Assembly (NCBI GenBank): GCA_965660145.1
Contig: CBFHYX010000004.1
Span: forward strand, 248,001-312,000
Length of the DNA stretch: 64,000 bases
From: JABURQ01 sp029243145
Lineage (GTDB): Bacteria; Planctomycetota; Planctomycetia; Planctomycetales; Planctomycetaceae
Reading direction: 5' to 3'
Shown here in pieces: positions 54,984 to 63,273 of this stretch (positions are counted from its first letter, which is position 1; every line of letters begins with the position of its first letter). The notes below the pieces were generated by a model. That model searched no databases. It worked only from the letters and a program-made list of their open reading frames with translations, and was not told where the DNA came from. Position numbers and translations under genes: made by a program.

Positions 54984-55014
54984 AAGCAGAAGGGCGGAGA
55001 CGCAGCGAATCAAG
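54984..55014. repeat. 'GCGGAGACGCAG' repeat-like element, copy 1
   Basis: The core GGGCGGAGACGCAGCGAATC shares GCGGAGACGCAG with the copy at 55350-55385. This type of intergenic sequence (variants of 'acgcagaggcgcggagacgcag') is common between genes in several phyla. Function unknown. Confidence 0.5.
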
Positions 55015-55174
55015 TTGAACGCCGATAAGTGAAAAAAAAGAAAACACACATCAACACGAATGCTCTGAGCCGAACCTGATGAGCGAAGATGAGGGTCAAT
55101 CAGTGTTCTTGTCTTTGAAATCACGACAACAGGCGAACCATGGCACACGAACTCAGATGGCACGAGAAACTGCT

Positions 55175-55248
55175 CTTTGTGATTTCTTGTGTTTCTTGTG
55201 GCCATCAAAACGAGAACCGCTGATTACGCAGATGTCACGGATAAACAG
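55175..55248. repeat. Two further intergenic repeat-like segments in tandem
   Basis: At 55175-55206 the sequence is T/G-rich with TTGTGATTTCTTGTGTTTCT then TGTGGCCATC. At 55215-55248 it carries GAACCGCTGATTACGCAGA followed by TGTCACGGATAAACAG. Both resemble well-known noncoding sequences scattered in bacterial genomes ('ctgattacgcagattacacgg' type). No coding meaning. Confidence 0.45.
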
Positions 55249-55271
55249 AGCAAGTGAAAGCGTTGTTGAAG

Positions 55272-55290
55272 GCCGATACTCTGTATCGGC
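55272..55290. repeat. Perfect 8-bp-stem hairpin
   Basis: GCCGATAC (55272-55279) and GTATCGGC (55283-55290) are exact complements around a 3-nt loop TCT. There is no T-run. It is compatible with a REP-like mobile palindrome. Confidence 0.55.
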
Positions 55291-55349
55291 ATGAGCGATG
55301 AGAAATTGTTCTTTTGGAATGTCGGCTTGTCAGTCAGTCAGAAAAAATG

Positions 55350-55385
55350 TCTCACGCAGCGGCGCGGAGACGCAGAGGAAAAAAT
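55350..55385. repeat. 'GCGGAGACGCAG' repeat-like element, copy 2
   Basis: The sequence reads TCTCACGCAGCGGCGCGG then AGACGCAGAGG and a run of A. It shares GCGGAGACGCAG with 54984-55014. Together they define two copies of one dispersed element within 400 bases. Confidence 0.5.
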
Positions 55386-55480
55386 ATAGGTTCGCATCGC
55401 TTGCCAACATGTAGTTCGACATCCAACCGTTTTGTCGGTTAACGATTCGCTGTACTCATCTCACTCAACCTGTAATTATC

Positions 55481-56788
55481 TCACTCCGCATGCGGAGTGA
55501 TTTTGATCTCGCGATAATTCAAATCGGTCGTGGGGTCGTGGCCCTGCAGGCTTATGTGTCCCGCTTTGTCTCGGCGACCTTTTCTCGGGTTCTCATCCCT
55601 TTCGCGAGTGTCCATCCAGTCGGCGGTTTGGTAGCCGTTCACCCAGGTGGCGAAATGGTTGCCGGACGCATTCAAGGTGATGGTGTTCCATTCCCGGTCT
55701 TTGCTGACGACGCGGCGAGCTTCAACGCGTTTGAAGATTCCTCCCGAACCGTGGTCGGTTGGTTGTCGTGGATCGCCGTTCTCATACGCGTTATGCACTT
55801 GGCATTCGTAACCGTGGGACGGAGCGTCTTCGGTCCCCTTCATCGCCCGAAAGAAGATCCCCGAGTTCAAGCCGTCGCCGTTGATGTTGTAGTCGGCTTG
55901 CAAGACAAAATCGGCAAAGGTTTCTTTGGTTTCGAGAAAGCCGGGACCATCGGCCACGTGGATGGTTTCTTCTACAATATCGAATGTGCTTTTGGAACCA
56001 GGAACAACACTCCATTGGTCGAGTGATTCCCCCGCAAACAACGCGTTTGTGCTGAACGGTTTGAGTTTGACGTTTTTGAATTCGACCATACCACCATTTT
56101 GTTGCAGTCCGATTCGACCGGAGAGCAGCGGCTTCTCCGACTCGTCATGAAAATCAGTCATATGAACATCATCAAGCCAGGCTTGAATCCAGTTTCCGTC
56201 GCAGATGACGCGCAAGGTGTGCCAGCCACCATCTCCGGTGACTTCGGCGATCGGTTGTGCTCTGGTTACCAGACTGCCCGTTTTGAATTTTTCGTGTGTG
56301 TCACACAAATTGAGTTCGTAGCAATCGACCGCCGGATTGGAGGGTGATGGAGACGTTCGCAGAAAGATGCCGCTGTTCCCTCCGTCTGCTAATTTGTAGT
56401 CCAATTGTAGTTCGAAATCGGTCCAGGGAACGGTTGTCATCAGAATGGAAGGATCAGCGTCTGCAGGCGAAGTGAGCACGCCCTCCGCAGACACATTCCA
56501 CTTCGCGGCGTGCAGTTGTTCCCAGCCGAACAAGGTGTAACCATCGAATAAGCGAATCCAGCCGGTTGTGTATTCTTCGGCAGGAAGAAGATCAGGAATG
56601 GTTTCCGGTTCATCAACAATGATTGGTTTGACGGCAGGTTGTTTTGGAGTTTCTTTCTTGGCGGGAGTTTCGGGTGTATTCGACGCCGGTGTAACGGTCG
56701 GTGATGTGGGTGAGCTAGAGGGTTCCTCCTGAACGCAGCCGGGCAAGAGAAACAGGAAAAGTGTGAAAATGGTCAACGACTGTTTCAT
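55481..56788 (-). CDS. Lipoprotein with two DUF1080 domains
   Basis: The 435-residue protein has a lipobox (FLLPGC, Cys at residue 18), a Pro/Thr/Ser-rich linker (20-65), and two tandem DUF1080 concanavalin-like domains (about 75-245 and 250-435). Each shows the hallmark strand: FELQLDYKLADGGNSGIFLR in the first, FVLQADYNINGDGLNSGIFF in the second. A duplicated sugar-binding or hydrolase module anchored to the membrane is expected; substrate not known. A pair of REP-like hairpins lies upstream. Confidence 0.85.
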   Translation of the reverse strand: MKQSLTIFTLFLFLLPGCVQEEPSSSPTSPTVTPASNTPETPAKKETPKQPAVKPIIVDEPETIPDLLPAEEYTTGWIRLFDGYTLFGWEQLHAAKWNVSAEGVLTSPADADPSILMTTVPWTDFELQLDYKLADGGNSGIFLRTSPSPSNPAVDCYELNLCDTHEKFKTGSLVTRAQPIAEVTGDGGWHTLRVICDGNWIQAWLDDVHMTDFHDESEKPLLSGRIGLQQNGGMVEFKNVKLKPFSTNALFAGESLDQWSVVPGSKSTFDIVEETIHVADGPGFLETKETFADFVLQADYNINGDGLNSGIFFRAMKGTEDAPSHGYECQVHNAYENGDPRQPTDHGSGGIFKRVEARRVVSKDREWNTITLNASGNHFATWVNGYQTADWMDTRERDENPRKGRRDKAGHISLQGHDPTTDLNYREIKITPHAE

Positions 56789-56817
56789 GGTTTATCCTCG
56801 TGACGGGCGTTGTGCGA

Positions 56818-56848
56818 TATAGCCGTCTTGCGCGAGCAAGTCGGATGG
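56818..56848 (+). repeat. REP-like hairpin, copy A (inverted pair)
   Basis: CCG-T-CTTGC-GCGA-GCAAG-T-CGG forms a 5+3 bp stem with a GNRA-type tetraloop. It is flanked by TATAG on the left and ATG on the right. Copy B (56886-56916) has the same layout on the other strand, with changed but still paired stem bases. Confidence 0.65.
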
Positions 56849-56885
56849 ATACAAGTAACATTCGACGTACAACATCATTCGACCG

Positions 56886-56916
56886 CATCCCGAGTGCTTG
56901 CGCACTACGGGCTATA
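56886..56916 (-). repeat. REP-like hairpin, copy B (inverted pair)
   Basis: On the minus strand: TATAGCCCG, then TAGTGC-GCAA-GCACT, then CGGGATG. The stem pairs GTGC/GCAC and CCCG/CGGG with a GCAA tetraloop. It starts five bases after the prfB stop. Compared with copy A the stem bases differ compensatorily, as expected of selected RNA or ssDNA hairpins. Confidence 0.65.
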
Positions 56917-56920
56917 ACAA

Positions 56921-58043
56921 TTAATTCTGTTCGGCTTCATCCTCGTCGGCCATTGCGCCTCTCAAAAACGCTTCCAAGAAGTTATCCAGCTCGCCGCCGT
57001 CCAGCACATTCATCGGGTTGCCGCGAAGTCCGGTACGTGCATCTTTCACATATTGATCAGGATGCAAAACGTAATTCCTGAGTGTTTCACCACCAAAACC
57101 GATCTTTGACTTCTGGCCATGTTTGGCATAAGCCTCGGCGTCCCGTTTCTCCATCTCCAATTTGTAGAGTTGGGCGATCATCATTTTCTTGGCGGTCGCC
57201 CGGTTTTTGTGCTGAGACCGTTCGTTTTGACATTGCACCACGACGCCGGACGGTTCGTGGGTCATGCGGATGGCCGAATCGGTTTTGTTGACGTGCTGCC
57301 CCCCTGCTCCACTGGCACGATAAGTGTCCACGCGGACCTCTTTATCCCAGTTGATATCGACTTCAAAGTCGTCATCCAGTTCGGGAGAGACATCGACTGC
57401 CGCGAATGAAGTATGTCGGCGTCCGGCTGAATCGAACGGGCTGATCCGCACCAAACGGTGATTGCCGGTCTCCCCTTTCAGCCAGCCGAACACATTTTCA
57501 CCACGGATCGCGATGGTCGCGTTGCGAATGCCGGCTTCTTCACCTTCTGATCGGTCGAGCAGTTCGATTTCGTATTTGTGATTTTCGGCCCAGCGAATAT
57601 ACATCCGCAACAGCATCTCGGCCCAGTCGGCCGAGTCGCTGCCTCCTTCTCCTGCCTGGACGGTGAGATAAGCATTGGAGGCGTCTTCCGGCTCGGAGAG
57701 CATCGCCTGAAGTTCAACCGACTCCAATTCCGTTTCCAGACGAGTCAAGGTTTGCTCAAGTTCGCTGGCCGAGGATGGATCTTCTTCAGCGAATTCGAGC
57801 AGAACTTCGATATCATTGGCTCCTGCGACGACGCTCTGCAAAGGCTTCAGGCTTCCATTGATTTGCTGAAGCTGTTTGACGGTGACTTGCGCAGCGTCCG
57901 CGTTGTCCCAAAAATTGGGAGCCGACATCTTCTCGTTGATTTCTGAGACTCTTACCTCTTTGCCGGCGTAGTCAAAGAGAGTCCTTGAGTAGAGTGATGC
58001 GCTCAGTGATTTTCGAACAGCGTTCGCGAATTTCGTTATCCAT
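56921..58043 (-). CDS. prfB: Peptide chain release factor 2, with programmed +1 frameshift
   Basis: Reads UGA and UAA stop codons. Translation starts at ATG 58043 (23 codons: MDNEIRERCSKITERI...), meets CTT-TGA-C at 57971-57977, and continues +1 as D-Y-A-G-K-E-V into the main frame. The full product has 373 residues, in line with RF2. The GGQ motif is GAGGQHVNKTDSAIR, and the stop-codon-recognition SPF motif is RISPFDSAGR. An AAGGA at 57982-57986 sits four bases before the slippery CTT, like the internal Shine-Dalgarno element known from E. coli. Confidence 0.95.
57971..57986 (-). promoter_or_regulatory. RF2 autoregulatory frameshift site
   Basis: Minus-strand order is AAGGA-CTCT-CTT-TGA-C: an internal Shine-Dalgarno-like purine run, then the slippery CTT codon, the UGA stop and the C that weakens termination. 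This is the conserved layout at which low RF2 allows +1 slippage. Confidence 0.93.
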
Positions 58044-58074
58044 CAGTCTTTATTCCTTGAGAGGCTAACTTCGA

Positions 58075-59100
58075 TCATGACTCGGAAAGTCGGTTGCCAT
58101 ATTGTTGTTGGTAATAGTCACGATACTCGCCAGACCGGACACGTTCCACCCAGCCTGAGTTCTCTTGATACCAATTAATCGTTTCAGCGAGACCCGTTTC
58201 AAACTTGACCTGTGGTTCCCAGTCGAGATTCTGCTTCGCCTTACGACAATCAATGGCGTATCGTAAGTCGTGTCCGGGGCGGTCCGTGACATATTCGATC
58301 ATCGAGTCGGGCTTATCGAGTGCTTTGAGCAACAGCTTCGTCAGCGTAATGTTTTGAAGTTCGCAGTTTCCGCCAAAATTGTAAACTTCGCCCGCTTGGC
58401 CGAGACGCAATGCCGCGTCAATCCCTCGACAATGGTCGCGCACGTGAATCCAGTCGCGTACGTTCTCCCCTTTTCCATACACGGGGATCTTTTTGTCGGC
58501 CAGCAAGTTGGAGACAAACAAGGGAATTAGCTTTTCTGGGAATTGATACGGCCCATAATTGTTCGAGCAGCGAGTGATGATTGCCGGGAAATCGAACGTG
58601 TGATAATACGATCTCACCAACAAATCGGCTGCCGCTTTGGAAGACGAATAAGGACTGTTTGGAGCCAGTGGTGTCTCTTCGGTAAACAAACCCTCGGCAC
58701 CTAAGCTGCCGTAAACTTCATCCGTGGAAACTTGAAGATACCGGGGGACTTCCGCCTTTCGACAGGCATCCAGGAGTACCTGAGTACCCACAATATTCGC
58801 TTGCACAAAGGGGCCGGAATCGAGAATCGAGCGGTCGACATGCGATTCGGCGGCAAAATTGACGACCGAATCAGGGGAATGATCGGCGATCAAATTCGCG
58901 ATGAACTCTGCGTCGCCGATGTCTCCTTTGGCGAAGAGGTAATGATCATCATCTTTCAGGTCGGCGAGATTTTCAAGATTTCCAGCGTAAGTGAGTTTAT
59001 CGACATTGATGATGCGGAGGTCGTCATCTAGTTCATGTTCGAGTCGAATGAAGTTGGAACCGATAAATCCGCAACCACCGGTGACGAGCAAGGTTTTCAT
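58075..59100 (-). CDS. rfbB: dTDP-glucose 4,6-dehydratase
   Basis: Makes dTDP-4-keto-6-deoxyglucose for surface polysaccharides. The 341-residue SDR has the NAD site VTGGCGFIGSNF, VDKLTYAGN, FAAESHVDRS, and the catalytic segment STDEVYG with later SPYSSSKAAADLLV (Y-x-x-x-K). The substrate motif RCSNNYGPYQFPEKLIP is typical of RfbB. ATG 59100 is chosen for the start MKTLLVTGG; the frame is open to 59130. No other rhamnose genes are adjacent. Confidence 0.95.
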   Translation of the reverse strand: MKTLLVTGGCGFIGSNFIRLEHELDDDLRIINVDKLTYAGNLENLADLKDDDHYLFAKGDIGDAEFIANLIADHSPDSVVNFAAESHVDRSILDSGPFVQANIVGTQVLLDACRKAEVPRYLQVSTDEVYGSLGAEGLFTEETPLAPNSPYSSSKAAADLLVRSYYHTFDFPAIITRCSNNYGPYQFPEKLIPLFVSNLLADKKIPVYGKGENVRDWIHVRDHCRGIDAALRLGQAGEVYNFGGNCELQNITLTKLLLKALDKPDSMIEYVTDRPGHDLRYAIDCRKAKQNLDWEPQVKFETGLAETINWYQENSGWVERVRSGEYRDYYQQQYGNRLSES

Positions 59101-59157
59101 GGGTCTCTCTTTGATCACAGGAGTTCGCAAAGAAGTATTGTGACTGCTGCCTGTGGG

Positions 59158-61893
59158 TCACTCTTCTTCACCAATGGCATCCTCGTCTGGTTCGATGTCT
59201 GTCACAGGTTCGGCAGAATCTGTTTCAGCCGGTGTCACAGCTTCAACCGGTGCCACAGCGGGACCGCCGAGATCCTCATCGTCGTCTCCTGAAAGCTCAC
59301 CGGGGATCGAGGCGCAACCGGCGAGAGTATCGCCGTCACCGAGTCGAATCAGTCGCACGCCTTGCGTGTTACGACCGATGACCGAAATGTCTTTGCCGTG
59401 AATTCGCTGAATTTTTCCTTGAGAGGTCACCATCAGGATGTCGTCATCTTCGGTGATAGAGAGAATGTCGACCACTTTGCCATTCCGGGCTGTGGTGCGA
59501 ATGTCTCGCAGTCCCTTGCCGCCGCGCTTTTGTCGTCGGTATCGCATGGTGCTGCTGACTTCATCCGCGTCTTCGTCAGATTCATCGGCGATGACACCGA
59601 ACGGAGTCCGTTTGCCGTACCCGTTCTCACAAACAGAGAGCAGCGTACCGTCTTCCTGAGTCGTCACCATGCCGACGACATAGTCGTCTTTCGCCAGTTT
59701 GATCCCTTTGACGCCGCGTGTATTACGTCCCATAGGGCGTGCATCGTCATGGGCAAACCGAATGCTCATACCGGTACTGGTGGCAATCACCACATCTTGT
59801 CCATCAGCCACGATGCGAACATCGATCAGCTCATCATCATCATCCAGATTGATGGCGATGATACCTCCCTTCATCGGGCGACTATACGCGGAAAGCGAGG
59901 TCTTTTTGACGATTCCTTTTTTCGTCGCCATGATCAGGAAACGATCTTCGTCGAAATCGCGAACGGCAAGGCAGTTATAGATACTGGCCCCTTCATCAAC
60001 CTGAAGAATGTTGACCACGGCACGGCCTTTTGCCGTCCGGTTTTGCAGAGGTAGGTCGTAAACTTTCTGCCAATGAACCTTACCGCGGTCGGTAAAGAAC
60101 AACAGGTAATCGTGAGTACTCGCCACAAAAAGGTGTTCGATGGCATCTTCTTCGTCTGACTTGGCCCCTTTGATGCCTTTGCCGCCACGATTTTGGGCCT
60201 GATAGACCGAGAGTTGAGTCCGTTTGATATAACCGCGCTTTGAGAGCGTAACCACCATCGGCTCTTCAGTGATCAGGTCGGCTCGATCAACGTGCGTCAG
60301 TTCTTCGTCAGAGATATCCGTGCGTCGTTTATCGCCATACTTGGCGATGATCTCGTCCATGTCATCGCGGATCATGGCTCGGATGTTCGATTCATCAGAC
60401 AGGATGCTGACATATTCGTTGATGTCTTCGATGAGTTTCCCAAATTCGTCCGAGAGTTTTTCTCGTTCGAGGTTTGCCAATGAACCAAGCTGCATCGAGA
60501 CGATGGCTTCGGCCTGATTGGTCGAGAGCGAATAATTCTCTTTTTCGCCCTGTTCTTCTTGGTAGACACGAAAACCCTCATCTCCCAACGCACGGGCGAT
60601 CAGTCCCGCTGGGACTTGGATGTCCTGAAGTCGATTTTTTGCGTCGTTCCGGCTGGGTGAATCGCGGATGGTTTTAATGACTTGATCGATGTCGATCTGG
60701 GCAATCATTAAGCCTTCGACGGTATGCTTACGTTTGCGCGCTTCGGAGAGAAGATATTCTGTTCGTCGACGAATCACATCAACGCGGTGCAAGATAAATT
60801 CTTGCAACATATCTTTAACCGACATCACTTGAGGACGATTGCCCACCAGCGCGAGCAGAATCATACTGACTGTCGATTGCAGCGGTGAAAACTGGTAGAG
60901 CTGATTCAAGACGACATCGGGGTCGGCGTCTTTCTTGAGGATGATGTGTAGTCTGACCTGCCAAGTCGGAATGTTCCGGTCGGTCAGGTCGATGATTCGC
61001 GAGATTCCTTTGACGCGTTCGTCGCGGACCAGGTGCTCGAGTTTCTCACGGATGCGGTCGCGAGTTTCCATGAACGGAATCTCGGTGACGACAATCACAT
61101 CGCTGTTCTTCTCTTTCTCGAAATGTGTTTTTGCTCTCAGGCTGATGGTGGATCGCCCCGTCAAATACGCTTGGCGAATTCCCATGTGTCCGCAGATGGT
61201 GCCCCCGGTCGGGAAGTCAGGCCCAGGCATTTCTGCGAGGAGCTCATCGACACCAGCGTTAGGGTTGTCGATCAATACGTTGACTGCCGAACAAACTTCT
61301 TTCAGGTTGTGCGGTGGAATGCTGGTCGCCATACCTACGGCGATCCCGCTGGATCCATTCACCAACAAGTTCGGGAAACGGGACGGCAATACGACCGGTT
61401 CCAGATTTTCCTGGTCGTAGGTGGGAACGTAATCGACCGTATTGCGGTCGATGTCTCTCAATAACTCAAGAGCCAGTGATGAAAGTCGCGCTTCGGTGTA
61501 TCTCATGGCCGCGGGAGGAAGACCCGCCAGTGAGCCGAAGTTTCCTTGCTTGTCGATCAGGACTTGTCGCATCGTCCAGTTTTGTCCCATACGGACGAGT
61601 GTCGGGTAAACCGAACCTTCCCCGTGTGGGTGATAGTTACCGCTGGTGTCGCCGGCAATCTTGGCACACTTTTTTCGGCCTGACGCGGGGCCAAGATTCA
61701 AGTCGTTCATGGCGACCAGAATGCGGCGTTGCGAAGGCTTCAAACCATCGCGAACGTCGGGCAACGCACGACTGATGATGACGCTCATCGCGTAGGTGAG
61801 ATAGCTGGTTTGCATCTCTTCGCGGATGTCGTGCGGTTGAATTCGGTCGTTACCGGGAATGGCAAGATTTTGGTCGTCTGTTCCGTCAGCCAA
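59158..61893 (-). CDS. gyrA: DNA gyrase subunit A
   Basis: The 911-residue type II topoisomerase subunit has the catalytic Tyr132 in RYTEARLSS, the winged-helix region with KKCAKIAGDTSGNYHPHGEGSVYPT, and a C-terminal beta-pinwheel domain with the GyrA box as QKRGGKG, which indicates gyrase rather than topoisomerase IV. At the quinolone positions it reads G93-S94...P97 instead of the usual S-A...D. The last 60 residues are acidic and low in complexity. The stop is 57 bases from the rfbB start, same strand. Confidence 0.96.
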   Translation of the reverse strand: MADGTDDQNLAIPGNDRIQPHDIREEMQTSYLTYAMSVIISRALPDVRDGLKPSQRRILVAMNDLNLGPASGRKKCAKIAGDTSGNYHPHGEGSVYPTLVRMGQNWTMRQVLIDKQGNFGSLAGLPPAAMRYTEARLSSLALELLRDIDRNTVDYVPTYDQENLEPVVLPSRFPNLLVNGSSGIAVGMATSIPPHNLKEVCSAVNVLIDNPNAGVDELLAEMPGPDFPTGGTICGHMGIRQAYLTGRSTISLRAKTHFEKEKNSDVIVVTEIPFMETRDRIREKLEHLVRDERVKGISRIIDLTDRNIPTWQVRLHIILKKDADPDVVLNQLYQFSPLQSTVSMILLALVGNRPQVMSVKDMLQEFILHRVDVIRRRTEYLLSEARKRKHTVEGLMIAQIDIDQVIKTIRDSPSRNDAKNRLQDIQVPAGLIARALGDEGFRVYQEEQGEKENYSLSTNQAEAIVSMQLGSLANLEREKLSDEFGKLIEDINEYVSILSDESNIRAMIRDDMDEIIAKYGDKRRTDISDEELTHVDRADLITEEPMVVTLSKRGYIKRTQLSVYQAQNRGGKGIKGAKSDEEDAIEHLFVASTHDYLLFFTDRGKVHWQKVYDLPLQNRTAKGRAVVNILQVDEGASIYNCLAVRDFDEDRFLIMATKKGIVKKTSLSAYSRPMKGGIIAINLDDDDELIDVRIVADGQDVVIATSTGMSIRFAHDDARPMGRNTRGVKGIKLAKDDYVVGMVTTQEDGTLLSVCENGYGKRTPFGVIADESDEDADEVSSTMRYRRQKRGGKGLRDIRTTARNGKVVDILSITEDDDILMVTSQGKIQRIHGKDISVIGRNTQGVRLIRLGDGDTLAGCASIPGELSGDDDEDLGGPAVAPVEAVTPAETDSAEPVTDIEPDEDAIGEEE

Positions 61894-62392
61894 TTTAAGT
61901 CACTCCAGATTGTGTGGTCAAAAACGGTCCACAGATGTCGCTCGAAACGCTCGTCGTTTCGAGGTTGGCATCCTGTTTGGTGGATCGGGAATTCTCTGCT
62001 TGAATAGCGATTATTGAGAACGTGTTTTATGCTCTCATGACCGCATGAATCAGAAAGGCGTAAACTCTTTTTTCGACTGAGTTTTCGGCGAATTCGCCCC
62101 CTTCTGTTTCAAACCAATATTGTACCCGGAATTGGCCTCTGAAACAATCAACGCGAGGCACTTTTCAAGGCCTGTCGAAAAGCCCAAAATGTCACCTGTG
62201 GATGCTTGACATGATGCTGTTTGCGAGGGGCTGAACCGAGCATATTCTGCCTGTTCGTAGATCCAAAAAAAACTTGTGATTTGTGGTCCCTTTTGCAGAT
62301 GAATCTTTCCCCGCTGAGGGGGAGTTGTTCTAATCGATGTAATAGATATTCTTGATTTGATTCGTTCGTCATTTTATTTTAGGATCATCGCG
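61894..62392. other. Divergent intergenic region gyrA / small protein
   Basis: These 499 bases have no supported gene. A perfect 9-bp hairpin (61941-61963) is listed separately. A TTGACA (about 62208) lacks a good -10 partner at 17 bases. Confidence 0.5.
61941..61963. promoter_or_regulatory. Perfect 9-bp hairpin upstream of gyrA
   Basis: CTCGAAACG (61941-61949) is the exact inverse of CGTTTCGAG (61955-61963) with a 5-nt loop, 48 bases before the gyrA start. It has no T-run. It could be a leader stem-loop or an operator of a dimeric regulator. Its role is unknown. Confidence 0.5.
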
Positions 62393-62692
62393 ATGCAGCA
62401 CTTTTCGTGCGATCTTTGTGGTTGTCAGATCGACGATCAACGCTATGTGGTGCATATCGAACTCTTTCCGGCATTCAATCCCGATGAATTGTCATCCACC
62501 GATCTGGATGTCGATCACCTGCATGCGGTTTCGCAATCGATTATGCAAGGAGAAGGTTTGCCCGCGCCCTCAGAAGATGTGGACGGAACCGGAACATTAC
62601 AGTTCGATCTCTGTCGAGAGTGCCAGTTACGCTTCCGCCGTGATCCTTTGGGCAAGTCGAGCCGCAGTTCGATGCATTTTAGTGAAAACTAA
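62393..62692 (+). CDS. Small zinc-ribbon-like hypothetical protein
   Basis: The 99-residue protein has Cys pairs C-D-L-C-G-C near the N-terminus and C-R-E-C near residue 82, suggesting one zinc site. The middle is acidic (DELSSTDLDVDHLH). ATG 62393 is chosen from the start MQHFSCDLCGCQI. It is followed 20 bases later by the thermonuclease-family gene. Confidence 0.7.
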   Translation: MQHFSCDLCGCQIDDQRYVVHIELFPAFNPDELSSTDLDVDHLHAVSQSIMQGEGLPAPSEDVDGTGTLQFDLCRECQLRFRRDPLGKSSRSSMHFSEN

Positions 62693-62712
62693 TTCCGAGC
62701 ATCGTCCATTTT

Positions 62713-63273
62713 ATGTCTCGCCCCTTCTCCACTCGTGAAAAACTCCAATTGCTGGCGGGCTCTCCCCAACGCATCTTGGTGTTGTTGGCCATCGTCGTTG
62801 TGATCGCCAGTAGTCGCTGGTTATTTCCGCCCGCACCGCAACCTGCTCCCCTGATCGCTGATGCTGATTATCGTGTTCTTCGTGTGATTGATGGAGACAC
62901 GGTGTTGTTAGCCGATCAAACACGAATCAGACTGATTGGCATCAACACGCCAGAGTTGGAGCGAGACGGTCGAACCGCCGAAGCATGGTCGCAAGAATCC
63001 AAGGATTGGCTACGTCATCAGCTTGAAGATGAAACGGTCCGATTGGAGTTCGACATCGAACGATTTGATCAATATGATCGAACTCTGGCTTACGTCTATC
63101 TTGGCGAAACTCTCATCAATGAAGAAGTGATTCGACAAGGTTTCAGTCGTGCGGAAATACGATATCCGTTCTCGGATCGTATGAAACGGAAGTTCCGTCG
63201 GGCTGAAGAACTTGCCCGTGAGGCTCGCCGTGGGATTTGGGAGAATGATCGGGATGAACCTTTCGGTCAGTGA
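62713..63273 (+). CDS. Thermonuclease-family (SNase-like) membrane-anchored nuclease
   Basis: The 186-residue protein has an N-terminal membrane anchor (RILVLLAIVVVIASSRWLF), then an SNase domain. Landmark residues are present: VIDGDTVLL, IRLIGINTPEL (catalytic Arg and Asp/Glu region), and the second Arg in YDRTLAYVYL. It should cut DNA or RNA outside or at the membrane. Its last 44 codons overlap the 3' end of the convergent phosphatase gene by 131 bases. Confidence 0.9.
   Translation: MSRPFSTREKLQLLAGSPQRILVLLAIVVVIASSRWLFPPAPQPAPLIADADYRVLRVIDGDTVLLADQTRIRLIGINTPELERDGRTAEAWSQESKDWLRHQLEDETVRLEFDIERFDQYDRTLAYVYLGETLINEEVIRQGFSRAEIRYPFSDRMKRKFRRAEELAREARRGIWENDRDEPFGQ

Larger units (their letters stand above)
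54796..55480. other. Repeat-rich intergenic region
   Basis: These 685 bases hold no supported gene. Short reading frames in it are made from repeat-like sequence. Four repeat-like elements are listed separately (54984-55014, 55175-55248, 55272-55290, 55350-55385). Confidence 0.6.

Noticed and set aside
54951..55294. Short frames in the 54.8-55.5 kb gap
   Set aside because: They are formed of repeat-like noncoding sequence, on both strands, and have no start signals or conserved features.
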